Source of the DNA: Chloroflexota bacterium
Lineage (GTDB): Bacteria; Chloroflexota; Anaerolineae; J036; Brachytrichaceae
Assembly: GCA_021788625.1 (NCBI GenBank)
Contig: JAJYKL010000002.1
Location: 52,332-116,331, forward strand
Direction: 5' to 3'
Length of the DNA: 64,000 bases
The position numbers and the translations under genes were made by a program. Within the stretch, counting starts at the first letter, position 1. Each line of letters begins with the position of its first letter. Below are positions 44,759 to 54,926 of this stretch, piece by piece. Under the pieces are notes generated by a model, which saw only the letters and a program-made list of their open reading frames with translations, did not search any database and was not told the DNA's origin.

Positions 44759-47467
44759 ATGGAGAAACTGAAAGATGCATTCGGCGCACGCGCCGCACTA
44801 AACTTCGGCAGTGGCAAGATCAGCTACTACCGGCTGGAAGAACTGGAACGCACAGGCATAGGCGCTATCTCCAGACTGCCGTTCTCGATCAAGATCATGC
44901 TGGAAGCCGCCATGCGCCAGTGCGACGGATTTGAGATCACCGAGAACGATGTGAGGAACCTGGCCAGGTGGGATGCCCGGCATGTACAGGCGGTCGAACT
45001 GCCGTTTAAGCCCGCACGTGTGATACTGCAGGATTTTAGCGGTGTCCCGTGCCTGGTAGACCTGGCAGCTATGCGCTCAGCTATTGCACGACTGGGTGTC
45101 GATGCTAAAAAGATTAATCCAGTGGTGCAATCGGACTTGATAGTGGATCACTCCGTGCAAGTGGACTTCTATGGTTCAGCTGACGCCTTACATCTCAACC
45201 TGCAAAGGGAGTTTGAGCGTAACCTGGAACGGTATCAATTCATGCGCTGGGGGCAGAACGTATTCCAAAACTTCGATGTGGTACCCCCTGGCAGCGGCAT
45301 CATCCATCAGGTGAATCTGGAATATCTGGCTAAAGTTGTCAGTACCAGGCAGGATGATGGCAGCATGGTCGCCTATCCTGATACGGTTGTCGGCACCGAC
45401 TCGCATACCACCATGATTAATGGCATCGGTGTAGTGGGTTGGGGTGTGGGTGGCATTGAGGCAGAGGCGGTCATGCTCGGCCAACCTCTCTACATTGTCA
45501 CACCGGAGGTGATCGGCTTTAAGCTGCATGGTGCGCTTCGTGAAGGTGTCACAGCCACGGACCTGACCCTGACCGTTGTGCAGACGCTGCGCAAGAAGGG
45601 TGTGGTGGAGAAGTTCGTGGAGTTCTACGGCACAGGCCTTTCGAACATTACCCTGGCCGATCGCGCCACTATAGCGAACATGGCACCTGAGTATGGCGCC
45701 ACAATGGGCTACTTCCCCATTGACTCCGAGACCCTCACCTACCTGCGCCAGACTGGCCGTTCGACGGAGCTGATCTCGCTGGTTGAACGCTACGCCAAGG
45801 AACAGGGTCTGTACCGGACGGACAGCACCCCTGACCCTCTTTTCACCGATACACTGGAACTGGATCTCAGCACCGTGGAGCCCAGCCTGGCAGGGCCTAA
45901 GCGTCCGCAGGACCGCATCCCTCTGACACAGGTGAAGAAGTCATTCGAGAAGGCACTCACCACGCCGACGACTGAACGTGGGTTCGGACTGTCCGACGCC
46001 GACCTGCACAGGACCGCGCACCTGAAGGATGGCAATGAGAACCTGATCCTGACCCACGGTGCCGTGGTGATCGCGGCGATTACCTCATGCACCAACACCT
46101 CCAACCCCTCAGTGATGGTCGCTGCTGGGCTGGTGGCGAAGAAGGCTTTGGAGAAGGGTCTGCATGTGCCTAAATACGTTAAAACAAGTCTGGCTCCAGG
46201 CTCGCGTGTTGTAAGCGATTACCTGAGCGCGGCTGGATTACTGGAACCATTAGCTGAGCTTGGCTTCAACGTGGTGGGCTACGGCTGCACTACCTGTATT
46301 GGCAATAGCGGACCACTGCCTGAAGAAACCGCCCAAGCGGTTCAGGCGGCGAACCTCGTGACGGCAGCCGTGCTCAGTGGAAACCGCAACTTTGAGGGTC
46401 GCATCCATCCTTTGGTGAAGGCGAACTTCCTGGCCTCACCACCGCTAGTGGTGGCCTACGCGATCGCCGGCAGCACCGATGTTGACCTGGTGACCCAGCC
46501 ATTAGGCACCGGTAAGGACGGCCAGCCTGTTTACCTGCGCGACATTTGGCCCAGCCAGCAGGAGATACGCGACGCCATCACGCGGTCGCTCAAGCCACAG
46601 ATGTTCGAGAAAAGTTACTCCAATGTGCGTGAGGGCGGTCCACAATGGCAGGCCATCAAAGGCGTGGACAGCGATCTCTACGCGTGGGATCCCACCTCCA
46701 CTTACATCCAGGAGCCGCCTTTCTTTGAGGGCTTCTCGCTCACGCCGTCGCCGCTCCAGCCGATCCGGGATGCACGCGTCCTGGGGCTCTTTGGTGATTC
46801 GGTGACCACCGATCACATTTCACCTGCCGGCGATATTGCGCTAAATAGCCCAGCCGGCCGCTACCTGGTGGATCACGGCGTGCAGAAGAAGGATTTCAAT
46901 TCTTATGGAGCACGGCGTGGCAACGACAGAGTGATGGTACGTGGCACCTTCGCCAACATCCGTATCAAGAACTTGCTGGTGCCAGGCGTGGAGGGTGGTG
47001 TGACAGTGCACATGCCCGACGGTGAGCGCATGGACATCTACGACGCCGCCATGCGATATCGACAGGAAAACGTGCCGCTCGTCGTTATTGCAGGCAAGGA
47101 GTATGGTACCGGCTCATCGCGCGACTGGGCTGCCAAAGGCGCCGCGCTGCTGGGTGTGCGCGCAGTGATCGCTGAGAGTTACGAGCGCATCCATCGTAAC
47201 AACCTGGTGGGCATGGGTGTGCTGCCACTGCAGTTCGTGAGCGGCCAGAGCGCTGCCTCACTGGGCTTGACGGGCAAGGAGACCTACACAATAGAAGGAA
47301 TCAACAGCGACATCAAACCCCGTCAGGTATTGACTGTGCAGGCCCGGCGCCTCGACGGCAACACCATCTCGTTCGACGTGATCGCGCGGCTGGACACGCC
47401 GGTGGAAGTGCACTACTACATAAACGGCGGCATCTTGCCCGCCGTGATACGCGCTATGGCGAAATAG
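44759..47467 (+). CDS. acnA: Aconitate hydratase A
   Basis: 4Fe-4S TCA-cycle enzyme that isomerises citrate and isocitrate through aconitate; 902 aa, the AcnA/IRP length. Cluster cysteines lie in [10 protein letters not shown] and [44 protein letters not shown] is the family signature. Swivel-domain residues appear in [21 protein letters not shown] and [26 protein letters not shown] lies about 10 nt before the ATG. It diverges from the SDR gene across a 118 bp gap. Dual use as an RNA-binding regulator, known for some AcnA proteins, cannot be judged from sequence. Confidence 0.97.
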   Translation: MEKLKDAFGARAALNFGSGKISYYRLEELERTGIGAISRLPFSIKIMLEAAMRQCDGFEITENDVRNLARWDARHVQAVELPFKPARVILQDFSGVPCLVDLAAMRSAIARLGVDAKKINPVVQSDLIVDHSVQVDFYGSADALHLNLQREFERNLERYQFMRWGQNVFQNFDVVPPGSGIIHQVNLEYLAKVVSTRQDDGSMVAYPDTVVGTDSHTTMINGIGVVGWGVGGIEAEAVMLGQPLYIVTPEVIGFKLHGALREGVTATDLTLTVVQTLRKKGVVEKFVEFYGTGLSNITLADRATIANMAPEYGATMGYFPIDSETLTYLRQTGRSTELISLVERYAKEQGLYRTDSTPDPLFTDTLELDLSTVEPSLAGPKRPQDRIPLTQVKKSFEKALTTPTTERGFGLSDADLHRTAHLKDGNENLILTHGAVVIAAITSCTNTSNPSVMVAAGLVAKKALEKGLHVPKYVKTSLAPGSRVVSDYLSAAGLLEPLAELGFNVVGYGCTTCIGNSGPLPEETAQAVQAANLVTAAVLSGNRNFEGRIHPLVKANFLASPPLVVAYAIAGSTDVDLVTQPLGTGKDGQPVYLRDIWPSQQEIRDAITRSLKPQMFEKSYSNVREGGPQWQAIKGVDSDLYAWDPTSTYIQEPPFFEGFSLTPSPLQPIRDARVLGLFGDSVTTDHISPAGDIALNSPAGRYLVDHGVQKKDFNSYGARRGNDRVMVRGTFANIRIKNLLVPGVEGGVTVHMPDGERMDIYDAAMRYRQENVPLVVIAGKEYGTGSSRDWAAKGAALLGVRAVIAESYERIHRNNLVGMGVLPLQFVSGQSAASLGLTGKETYTIEGINSDIKPRQVLTVQARRLDGNTISFDVIARLDTPVEVHYYINGGILPAVIRAMAK

Positions 47468-47486
47468 AGACGTAGCCCCTGTAAAC

Positions 47487-47519
47487 ACACACCCGATTTC
47501 GCTAAGAAATCGGGTGTGT
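47487..47519. terminator. perfect 14 bp hairpin after acnA
   Basis: ACACACCCGATTTC, loop GCTAA and GAAATCGGGTGTGT form a perfect stem 20 nt after the acnA stop. No T-run follows on either strand, so it is either a weak terminator or a 3'-end stabiliser between the converging acnA and dnaJ-type genes. Confidence 0.6.
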
Positions 47520-47635
47520 CATGGGGAACAACCTGTTTCATCTTGTCCGACGGAGCGATCCTCCAACGAAACCAGGCGGTCTCGTAATCTCCATCTTCCT
47601 GGAAAGGTGATCAGCAGGTCCTGCAATACTGAATC

Positions 47636-48580
47636 TTAGTCGCTGCCATAATTCCTGGCGATATTTCCCAGCGTCTTACGGTCTTCATCACTCAGGTGCG
47701 GCGGCACGGTGATTGTGACGCGCAGGTACATATCACCAAACTGCCCTTTATCATTTAGTTTTGGCATGCCCCGTCCTCGCAAGCGAATACGCCGGCCCGA
47801 TGATGTGCCAGGAGGTACCGTTACCGCAACACTGCCGCTAAAAGTTTGCACCGTCACTTCACCACCGAGCATTGCAGTAAAGGCATTCACACTAATATCG
47901 CGATAGAGATCATCATCTTTTCGTTCATAGGTTGGATCAGGGGCAACATCGATAACCAGGTATAGGTCGCCTGCCTGACCGCGCGCGCCTTTAGCACCCT
48001 GTCCCTTCATACGCACCTTGGAGCCTGTCTTCACGCCTGCCGGGATGGTCACCTCTAGCTCTTGCCCGTCTTTTTGTAGCACGCGTTTTGTGCCATGGTA
48101 AGACTCTTCCAGTGTGATCTGTACAGGTTGCTGGAGGTCGCGTGCACGTGCCGACTGCCGCTGGCCTCTATAACGCTCACCGAATAAAGACTCCATCAGA
48201 TCGCTAAAGTCAAACTCACCAAAGTCAGCCGTACTGGTACTTGCGCCAGGTGCGCCGCCAGGTCGCCTGCGTGCGCCACCAGCAGGATATCCGCCAGCCT
48301 GCTGGAACCATTGGCCCCAGTCATAACTGCGTGGATCACCACCGCTCTGGCGATACTGCTGGTAATTCGAACCGAGCTGGTCGTACACTTTACGCTTTTC
48401 AGGATCACTCAATACATCATTCGCCTCGTTAATCTCCTTGAAGCGCTCTTCAGCTTTCTTGTCCCCCTTGTTTACGTCAGGGTGATATTGACGGGCCAGC
48501 TTACGGTACGCCTTCTTGATCGTATCAGCATCCGCGTTGCGATCCACACCCAGTATCTTGTAGTAATCCTTGTAATCCAT
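47636..48580 (-). CDS. cbpA: CbpA-type DnaJ co-chaperone
   Basis: J-domain protein that stimulates DnaK. The J domain (1-70) has the HPD motif in [22 protein letters not shown] Gly/Arg/Gln-rich linker follows (about 70-150). The C-terminal substrate domains start near [16 protein letters not shown]. The zinc-finger repeats of true DnaJ are missing, so this is a class B (CbpA/DnaJ2) protein at 314 aa. No dnaK or grpE is nearby. A 19 bp inverted repeat lies upstream in the divergent gap and may control it. Confidence 0.93.
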   Translation of the reverse strand: MDYKDYYKILGVDRNADADTIKKAYRKLARQYHPDVNKGDKKAEERFKEINEANDVLSDPEKRKVYDQLGSNYQQYRQSGGDPRSYDWGQWFQQAGGYPAGGARRRPGGAPGASTSTADFGEFDFSDLMESLFGERYRGQRQSARARDLQQPVQITLEESYHGTKRVLQKDGQELEVTIPAGVKTGSKVRMKGQGAKGARGQAGDLYLVIDVAPDPTYERKDDDLYRDISVNAFTAMLGGEVTVQTFSGSVAVTVPPGTSSGRRIRLRGRGMPKLNDKGQFGDMYLRVTITVPPHLSDEDRKTLGNIARNYGSD

Positions 48581-48630
48581 AAATCCCCAATTCTCGAATT
48601 ATCGCCTAAAGCCATCACAACACTTGCCCT

Positions 48631-48649
48631 CTGTCAAAGGGGTTGACAG
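48631..48649. promoter_or_regulatory. inverted repeat, candidate operator between cbpA and isomerase genes
   Basis: CTGTCAA-AGGGG-TTGACAG: perfect 7 bp arms separated by 5 bp, 51 bp upstream of the cbpA start. Both arms contain TTGACA reading outward, so each could also serve as a -35 box. It does not match CIRCE (TTAGCACTC-N9-GAGTGCTAA) or the HspR box. The binding factor is unknown. Confidence 0.5.
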
Positions 48650-48708
48650 CACCTCCATAAATAACCATATCGGTTATGCTAGTCTAGCGCGTCTACGTAT
48701 GCGAGGTG

Positions 48709-48736
48709 TTAGAACACGCTGGCTTGATGCTAAGAT
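48709..48736 (+). promoter_or_regulatory. promoter of the isomerase-recQ unit
   Basis: TTAGAA (48709-48714), 16 bp spacer and TAAGAT (48731-48736). The ATG follows 6 nt after the -10 box, so the mRNA would be leaderless. Confidence 0.55.
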
Positions 48737-48742
48737 TGATAA

Positions 48743-49591
48743 ATGTTCAAAAACCTCAATCCTGGTGCACTGGGACACGCGCTCCCCTTTGATCAAACCT
48801 GCACTTTGGCCAGGCGATATAACTTCAGTGGCGTTGACCTGGACCTTAGTTTCCTGGGCCAAATGGTGCAAACGCAGTCTCTGCAAGCGGCTAAAGAGTG
48901 GTTTTCAGGTACGGGACTGCGTGCGGGTGCATTCGGACTAAACGTCTCCTGGCGTGAAAAGGACACGGAACGAACGTATGCAGAAAGCCTGGCCCGCCTC
49001 ATCAACGATACACGACTGGCAATCGAGTTTGGCTGCACGCGCTGCACTACCTACCTGATGCCCCGCTCGGACCAGCTTCCCTACAGGGAGCATTTCACGC
49101 TGCTCGAGCGCCGCCTGCGTCCGGTTGCAGATATTCTCAAAGCATATGGCGTTTGGTTGGGTTTGGAGTTCGTCGGTCCCTGGACGTTACGTCAGGGCCA
49201 TCGCTATGACTTCATTCACACGATGGATGGCCTGCGCGCTCTGGCCGCCGCCATCGGCACTGGCAACGTCGGGCTATTACTAGATGCCTTCCACTGGTAT
49301 ACATCACATGGCACACTGGATGAGATCGAATCCTTACCAGCAGAGGAGGTGGTGTACGTGCACGTGAACGATGCCCGGTCTGGCCGTTCTGCCGATGAGC
49401 AGATCGACGGTGAGCGCGATTTGGTGGGTGCAACAGGGGTCATCGACATCGCCGGGTTCTTCGGCGCGCTTAAACACATTGGCTACGACGGTCCGGTGAC
49501 GGTGGAACCCTTCAGTGAGGCCGTGCGCAAGATGACCCCGGAGCAAGCAATTGCCGCGACGAGTTCTGCTCTTGACCAGACGATGAGTTGA
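48743..49591 (+). CDS. Xylose isomerase-like TIM-barrel sugar isomerase/epimerase
   Basis: A 282 aa metal-dependent TIM barrel of the AP_endonuc_2/sugar phosphate isomerase superfamily. Ligands for the divalent metal can be assigned: Glu in WLGLEFVGPW, Asp in GLLLDAFHWYTSH, His in VYVHVNDA and Glu in VTVEPFSE near the C-terminus. The substrate (inosose, hydroxypyruvate, tagatose and others are possible) cannot be told. The start ATG has no ribosome site but a -10 box ends 6 nt upstream. The stop is only 4 nt before recQ, so the pair is co-transcribed despite the lack of an obvious functional link. Confidence 0.82.
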   Translation: MFKNLNPGALGHALPFDQTCTLARRYNFSGVDLDLSFLGQMVQTQSLQAAKEWFSGTGLRAGAFGLNVSWREKDTERTYAESLARLINDTRLAIEFGCTRCTTYLMPRSDQLPYREHFTLLERRLRPVADILKAYGVWLGLEFVGPWTLRQGHRYDFIHTMDGLRALAAAIGTGNVGLLLDAFHWYTSHGTLDEIESLPAEEVVYVHVNDARSGRSADEQIDGERDLVGATGVIDIAGFFGALKHIGYDGPVTVEPFSEAVRKMTPEQAIAATSSALDQTMS

Positions 49592-49595
49592 GAGC

Positions 49596-51503
49596 ATGGC
49601 TGACAGTGCAGAGTCGCACGCATCAACTCAATCTTCAGTCGTCGACGCCGCCTCGTACCAGGAAATATTGCACCAGCACTTCAAGCTGGATACATTCCGG
49701 CAGGGCCAGCGTGAAGCGATCGAGCATATCCTGCATGGACGCAACACCCTGGTCGTCATGCCAACAGGCAGCGGCAAGTCGTTGATATACCAGTTCTGTG
49801 CCATGGTATTGCCCGACACGGCGCTGATCATCTCGCCTCTCATCGCTTTAATGAAAGACCAGGTGGACCGCCTGCAGAGTATGGGAATCGCTGCGACTTT
49901 CATAAACAGCTCCCTCTCCATTGAAGAGCAAACCCGGCGCATGGCTTTCCTGGCTGCTGGTAAATGGCACCTGGTATATGTGGCACCCGAACGGTTGCGT
50001 AACCCGACCTTTCTGGCTGCTTTGCGCCACGCAAAGGTGTCATTACTGGCAGTAGACGAAGCGCATTGCATCTCACAATGGGGGCATGACTTCCGTCCCG
50101 ATTATCTATACATTGGCCATGTACGCGCCTTGCTGGGCAACCCGGTTACCGTCGCTCTGACGGCTACCGCTACGGTCGACGTGCAACAGGACATCATCGA
50201 TCAGCTCAAGCTACCTGGCACCGAGCGCGTCATCACCGGCTTCAGCCGGCCCAACCTGGTGTTTCATGTGCGCTATACACCTGATCTGGTGAGCAAGATG
50301 CAACAGGTGATCAAGGTGCTGGGCGTGGTCAAGGGTGCTGGCATCATCTACGTGGGAACGCGACGCGATGCTGAGGAATTAGCGTCCGCGCTGCAAACGG
50401 ATTATCAGATCGCTACATTTGTCTATCACGGTGGTATGGAAAAAAGCCAGCGCTCGCTCATGCAGGATGCTTACCTCAATACCACTAATGCGGTCATGAT
50501 TGCGACGAACGCTTTTGGCATGGGCATCGACAGACCGGATGTTCGATTCGTAGTGCATTACAACATCCCCGGATCAGTGGAGGCTTATTACCAGGAGGCG
50601 GGACGCGCGGGGCGTGATGGCAAGCTAGCTCAATGCGTGCTACTGTATGCGCCGCAGGATCGCCAACTTCAGGAGTGGTTCATCCAGAACGACGCACCAT
50701 CACGTAACGAACTGATCGCACTGCATCACACCCTCGCAACGCACAGCCGTAACGGCATCGCCTTAATGAGTTTGGAGGTCTTGCTCCGTATCACCCACCT
50801 GTTTGAAGTGAAGCTGCGTGTAGGCCTCTCGCAATTGGAGGCAGTAGGCGCACTGGACCGGCAGGAGAGTGAAGGAGTGGCTCTGCGTTATGCGGTGAGC
50901 GATCTGACTGACGAGGCGCTCAATCAGGCGCAGACAGACGTCCAGCGCCGGCGTGCCTACAAGCGGGGGCAGCTCGACAAGATGATCACCTATGCTGAGA
51001 CTACGACGCGCTGCCGACAGCGGATGCTCGTGGAGCATTTTGGAGATACTGGCCCTCTCAAGGCCAGTCCATGCTGTGACTGGCATATCCGCGAAGCGCG
51101 CCGTGAAGCGCACCCCAACTATGGCTTGACTGCCAGTAAAGTACCGGCCAACGAGGAGACAGAGAAAGTTAGCAGCGTAGACGTGACTGCCTCGCTTTTC
51201 GCGGCAGGTTTAAAAGTGAAGGAAATTGCGGTACGCCGCGGGTTGACCATGAGTACGATCTACCATCATGCTGCACAATTGATCGCCGTCGGTAAACTGG
51301 ACTTGCGCCGGGCAGTCAGTGAGGATGTCGAGATAAAGGTTCGGCAGGCCGCCGAAACGGTTGGTCACACCGATAAGCTCACCCCCCTCAAGCAGATACT
51401 GCCTGAGTCCGTGGAATTTGGTGAGATCCGCTGCGTAGTAGCTGCCATGCAGACCGAGCGCGGAGGAGTTGAACATCCGGCGAACCATACCGAAACCTCA
51501 TAG
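49596..51503 (+). CDS. recQ: RecQ-family ATP-dependent DNA helicase
   Basis: 3'-5' helicase of superfamily 2 for recombination and fork repair, 635 aa. Motifs: TFRQGQREAIEHIL (motif 0), MPTGSGKS (Walker A, 55-62), VDEAHCISQWGHDFRPDY (DEAH plus aromatic loop), ALTATAT, and YQEAGRAGRDG (motif VI). In the zinc domain the usual C-x2-C-x2-C after TGPLKASP is shortened to CCDWH, so the ligand set is probably C, C, C, H. The C-terminus has an HTH_40-type segment (AGLKVKEIAVRRGLTMSTIYHHAAQL) instead of an HRDC domain. It starts 4 nt after the isomerase gene. Confidence 0.95.
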   Translation: MADSAESHASTQSSVVDAASYQEILHQHFKLDTFRQGQREAIEHILHGRNTLVVMPTGSGKSLIYQFCAMVLPDTALIISPLIALMKDQVDRLQSMGIAATFINSSLSIEEQTRRMAFLAAGKWHLVYVAPERLRNPTFLAALRHAKVSLLAVDEAHCISQWGHDFRPDYLYIGHVRALLGNPVTVALTATATVDVQQDIIDQLKLPGTERVITGFSRPNLVFHVRYTPDLVSKMQQVIKVLGVVKGAGIIYVGTRRDAEELASALQTDYQIATFVYHGGMEKSQRSLMQDAYLNTTNAVMIATNAFGMGIDRPDVRFVVHYNIPGSVEAYYQEAGRAGRDGKLAQCVLLYAPQDRQLQEWFIQNDAPSRNELIALHHTLATHSRNGIALMSLEVLLRITHLFEVKLRVGLSQLEAVGALDRQESEGVALRYAVSDLTDEALNQAQTDVQRRRAYKRGQLDKMITYAETTTRCRQRMLVEHFGDTGPLKASPCCDWHIREARREAHPNYGLTASKVPANEETEKVSSVDVTASLFAAGLKVKEIAVRRGLTMSTIYHHAAQLIAVGKLDLRRAVSEDVEIKVRQAAETVGHTDKLTPLKQILPESVEFGEIRCVVAAMQTERGGVEHPANHTETS

Positions 51504-51516
51504 TAAAAGGCGCTGC

Positions 51517-51551
51517 CAGATGTCAGACTTCTGCGAGAAGTCTGACATCTG
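51517..51551. repeat. palindromic repeat, copy 1 (after recQ)
   Basis: CAGATGTCAGACTTCT, loop GCG and its exact reverse complement: a perfect 16 bp hairpin in the gap between converging genes. It could terminate both transcripts, but there is no T-run. The core CTGCGAGAAGTCTGA recurs at 60921-60935, and CAGATGTCCGACTT near 44661 is similar, so it may be a dispersed REP-like element. Confidence 0.75.
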
Positions 51552-51560
51552 ATGCCGCGA

Positions 51561-52604
51561 TCAATACAGCACAAGCCGGAATGGGCGAACGTTGGAACGG
51601 TAATAGAGCGCCTGCTGTCCGGCTGGACCCCAACTGCCCGAGAACTGCAACCAGCCTGTAAGGCCATCGCCCTCCAGCCACTTCAGCGGCAGGCGCGGGC
51701 AGTACGGGTTGAAGTTCTTCCCCTGCCAGTACTCTTCGAAGTGCACGAGTGAGAAGGGTCCCCATGGCTCCGGTGATTCCAGGATGAGCAGGTCGGTTCC
51801 ATCATTAGGGGAGAAGTCCTTATGAAGCCGCCAGGTGAGCAGAAGGTAGCGCCGGATGCTGGCCAGGTAGACCATATCAGGCAAGCCGATCCAGCGATGC
51901 AGGCTGAGCACGGGGACTGACTCGTCCAGGTCTGTTTTCCAGACTGGCTCACCTGACGGCTCGAACGCGCATATCCACTCCCAGGCCTCGCGCCGCATGA
52001 TGCTATCTTCCGGCACGCGACCCAAGCGCAGGTTGCTTCCGTTGTCCCACTGGTCGGTCGATGCCGCGTACACGTACCGGTCGCGCGCGTTCGCGTTATC
52101 TTGCCCGAAGTTGATAAAGGCCGGCCCACCGAACTTATGTCCAGGGAACATGGGTGCAGTAACGTTGCCCAGCGCCGGTACCCAAAAGGCGCCTTTATTG
52201 GTGGAATAGACAATCTGTGCATCGCTGCCGTGCTGCGAGACCAGGCTGAATGGCGGCTGCCGGGTGCGGCGCATGTTCTGGAAGGCCAGGTAGAGGATGC
52301 CTTCCGCGCAGATCATTCCACTGGGCTTGGGACCGTCACCACCCCAACCCAGGTAGTCGTTCATGGGGTTCACCTTGGAAATCTTGTAGTCCTCTGGCGA
52401 TCCGCTGAACTTTTCCAGGTCCAGGCCGCTGGTCGTCTCACCCCACAGCGGGTCGCCGGCCGACGTGTAAATATCGCCGTCGTCGGCCCAGGTCATGGGG
52501 AAGGTATCACCTTTCCTGTCTGGCTCGGGGTAGGGGGTGTGCTCTCCCTGCCACTCGAAGCCTTTGATAACCGTGCTGGTCGGTAGGTTGAAATGCATAG
52601 TCAT
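51561..52604 (-). CDS. DUF4185-like beta-propeller protein
   Basis: A 347 aa protein rich in aromatic and Asp residues with repeating beta-blade units: WADDGDIYTSAGDPLWG, GGDGPKPSGMICAEGILYLAFQNM, AQIVYSTNKGAFW, YVYAASTDQWDNGSNLRLGRVPED, FSLVHFEEYWQGKNFNPYCPRL. This matches the DUF4185 family of five-bladed propellers related to glycosidases. It has no signal peptide, and its catalytic residues are not known to me. An unusually complete Shine-Dalgarno precedes the ATG. It diverges from uvrB. Confidence 0.7.
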   Translation of the reverse strand: MTMHFNLPTSTVIKGFEWQGEHTPYPEPDRKGDTFPMTWADDGDIYTSAGDPLWGETTSGLDLEKFSGSPEDYKISKVNPMNDYLGWGGDGPKPSGMICAEGILYLAFQNMRRTRQPPFSLVSQHGSDAQIVYSTNKGAFWVPALGNVTAPMFPGHKFGGPAFINFGQDNANARDRYVYAASTDQWDNGSNLRLGRVPEDSIMRREAWEWICAFEPSGEPVWKTDLDESVPVLSLHRWIGLPDMVYLASIRRYLLLTWRLHKDFSPNDGTDLLILESPEPWGPFSLVHFEEYWQGKNFNPYCPRLPLKWLEGDGLTGWLQFSGSWGPAGQQALYYRSNVRPFRLVLY

Positions 52605-52616
52605 GGATCACCTCCT
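52605..52616 (-). promoter_or_regulatory. exceptionally long Shine-Dalgarno of the DUF4185-like gene
   Basis: The minus strand reads AGGAGGTGATCC directly before the ATG, a 12 nt perfect match to the conserved 3' end of 16S rRNA (GGATCACCTCCT). Spacing from AGGAGG to ATG is 6 nt. The start at 52604 is thereby well supported; an ATG 6 nt downstream is possible but less well spaced. Confidence 0.85.
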
Positions 52617-52670
52617 CGTAGTTAACACATTGTAGGTACTTCCAAAGGAATTCAGTTTGAACGGATGTTC

Positions 52671-52676
52671 TATAAT
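52671..52676 (+). promoter_or_regulatory. -10 box for uvrB
   Basis: A perfect TATAAT ends 7 nt before ATG 52684. The spacer TGGGCAC has no ribosome site, so a transcript would begin at or next to the start codon. The -35 (GAATTC at 17 bp) is weak. Confidence 0.6.
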
Positions 52677-52683
52677 TGGGCAC

Positions 52684-54837
52684 ATGCCAGAGTTCAAAGT
52701 CCACGCCCCATTTGAACCGACCGGTGACCAACCGACGGCCATCGACACGATCGTGAAGAGCCTTGAGGCAGGTAATCGCTACACGACCCTTCTTGGAGCC
52801 ACGGGAACTGGTAAGACGTACGTCATGTCGAAGGTGATCGAGGCGACGCAGCGCCCCACCCTCGTCATGGCTCACAACAAGACCCTGGCGGCACAACTCT
52901 ACTCGGAGTTCAAGGAATTCTTTCCCGAGAACGCGGTGGAGTATTTCGTCTCTTACTACGACTACTATCAGCCCGAAGCCTACGTTCCGCGCTACGACCT
53001 GTACATCGAGAAGGATTCATCCATCAACGACGAGATCGACCGGCTGCGCCTGGCCGCCACCAGCTCGCTGATGAGCCGGCACGACGTGGTCATCGTGGCA
53101 TCGGTGTCGTGCATCTACGGCATCGGCAACCCGGAGGACTACGGGCGCTTCGTGGTGAAGCTGAAGCGCGGCGAGGTGCGCCGGCGCGACGTGGTACTGC
53201 GTATGCTGGTCGCCATCCAGTACGAACGCAACGACGTGAACCTGGGCCGCGGTAAGTTCCGCGTGCGCGGTGATACGCTGGAGGTGCAGCCCGCCTACGC
53301 CGACAATGCCTACCGCATCGAGTTCTTCGGCGACGAGGTGGAGCGGCTGACCGAGGTGGACATCCTGACGGGCGAAATCCTGCAGACGCTGGACGAGATT
53401 GAGATCTATCCAGCCAAACACTTCATTACCCCGCAGGAGAAATTGCAAGCGGCCATCAAAGCCATCGAGATCGAACTGGATGAGCGTATCAGGTTCTTCA
53501 AGGAGAACGACAAGTTGCTGGAGGCGCAGCGTGTCGAGCAGCGCGTGCGCTACGACCTGGAGATGCTGCGCGAGGTGGGCTACACCAGCGGCATCGAAAA
53601 CTATTCGCGACTCCTGGACGGCCGTCCTGCCGGCACCCCACCCTTCACATTGCTGGATTACTTCCCCGACGACTTCCTGCTCATCCTGGACGAGAGCCAC
53701 ATGACCATCCCGCAGATAGGCGGCATGTACAACGGTGACCGCTCGCGCAAGCAGGTGCTGGTGGACTATGGTTTCCGTCTGCCCAGCGCACTGGACAATC
53801 GCCCACTTAAGTTTGAGGAGTTCGAGCAGCGCTTCCGCCAGGCTATCTTCTCCAGCGCCACGCCGGGGCCGTTTGAGGCACAACACGCGGCCGTAGTAGC
53901 TGAGGCAGTCATCCGTCCCACCGGCATCGTGGATCCGATTGTGGAGGTGAAACCGGTCAAGGGCCAGGTGGATGACCTGGTCGCCCAGGTGCGTGAGCGC
54001 GTGAGTCACGGTGAGCGCGTGTTGGTGACCACACTGACGAAGCGCATGGCCGAGGACCTTGCCGAGTACCTGCAGGAGATCGGCATCAAGGTGCAGTACT
54101 TGCACAGCGAGGTCGAGACGGTGGAACGCGTCGAAATCCTGCGCGATCTTCGCCTGGGCCAGTACGACGTGGTGGTTGGCATCAACCTGTTACGCGAGGG
54201 GCTGGACCTGCCCGAGGTATCACTGGTGGCGATCCTCGACGCCGATAAGGAAGGTTTCCTGCGCAGCACCACCTCGCTCATCCAGACGATCGGCCGTGCC
54301 GCACGTCACGTGCACGGCACGGTGCTCATGTACGCCGACCACATCACTGACTCCATGAAGCGCGCCATCGAGGAGACGGAGCGTCGCCGCAAGAAGCAAT
54401 CTGAGTACAACCAGGCGCACGGCATTGAGCCGCAGCAGATCTACAAGACTGTGCGCGACCTGACGGACCGTGTACGAACCGCCCCGGAAGGCAAAGCCGG
54501 CGAGTCGGAGTTACCGGGTGGCGAAGGAGCGATCTCGGTGCGAGACCTGCCCAAACCCGAGGCGCACCGGCTGGTGACTGAGCTGGAAAAACAGATGAAG
54601 CAGGCAGCGAAGGACTTGGAGTTTGAGAAAGCCGCCATGCTGCGCGATCAGATCTTCGAGCTGCGTCAGCGCTTGAACGACATCGACGATCCCACGCCCG
54701 AGTGGGAGAAGGTGCGTCGCATGGGCGACGAGATGGCCGAGGAAGACTTGGCCATGGCGCCTGACCTCCCACAACAACCAGGCAATTACAAGACTGTCAT
54801 GCGTCGCCCCCGCGGGCCAGGAAGGAGACGAAGGTAA
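52684..54837 (+). CDS. uvrB: UvrABC excinuclease subunit B
   Basis: Damage-verification helicase of nucleotide excision repair, 717 aa from ATG 52684. A TTG at 52657 would add nine residues and would place the -10 box inside the gene, so the ATG is preferred. Motifs: [14 protein letters not shown] (Walker A), [12 protein letters not shown] (beta-hairpin that inserts into DNA), [18 protein letters not shown] (DEAD-like motif II), IGRAARH (motif VI) and a C-terminal UVR domain ([24 protein letters not shown]) that contacts UvrC. The final 40 residues are basic and extra. No other uvr gene is in the window. Confidence 0.97.
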   Translation: MPEFKVHAPFEPTGDQPTAIDTIVKSLEAGNRYTTLLGATGTGKTYVMSKVIEATQRPTLVMAHNKTLAAQLYSEFKEFFPENAVEYFVSYYDYYQPEAYVPRYDLYIEKDSSINDEIDRLRLAATSSLMSRHDVVIVASVSCIYGIGNPEDYGRFVVKLKRGEVRRRDVVLRMLVAIQYERNDVNLGRGKFRVRGDTLEVQPAYADNAYRIEFFGDEVERLTEVDILTGEILQTLDEIEIYPAKHFITPQEKLQAAIKAIEIELDERIRFFKENDKLLEAQRVEQRVRYDLEMLREVGYTSGIENYSRLLDGRPAGTPPFTLLDYFPDDFLLILDESHMTIPQIGGMYNGDRSRKQVLVDYGFRLPSALDNRPLKFEEFEQRFRQAIFSSATPGPFEAQHAAVVAEAVIRPTGIVDPIVEVKPVKGQVDDLVAQVRERVSHGERVLVTTLTKRMAEDLAEYLQEIGIKVQYLHSEVETVERVEILRDLRLGQYDVVVGINLLREGLDLPEVSLVAILDADKEGFLRSTTSLIQTIGRAARHVHGTVLMYADHITDSMKRAIEETERRRKKQSEYNQAHGIEPQQIYKTVRDLTDRVRTAPEGKAGESELPGGEGAISVRDLPKPEAHRLVTELEKQMKQAAKDLEFEKAAMLRDQIFELRQRLNDIDDPTPEWEKVRRMGDEMAEEDLAMAPDLPQQPGNYKTVMRRPRGPGRRRR

Positions 54838-54926
54838 AACTCCCTCTATCGCTCCATCCTAATAGGCCGCTGATTTGTTCAATATTGGTAGCCGCAAGAC
54901 GCTCCAGTCACAAGTACTGTCTCCTG

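Noticed and set aside
47487..47519. Hairpin as the start of a CRISPR or other repeat array
   Set aside because: It occurs once, between convergent genes, and has no spacing pattern; a transcript-end role is simpler.
53017..54105. A 362-residue open frame antisense to uvrB
   Set aside because: It lies wholly within uvrB, is rich in His, Leu, Val and Gln as expected from antisense reading of GC-rich codons, and shows no motif.
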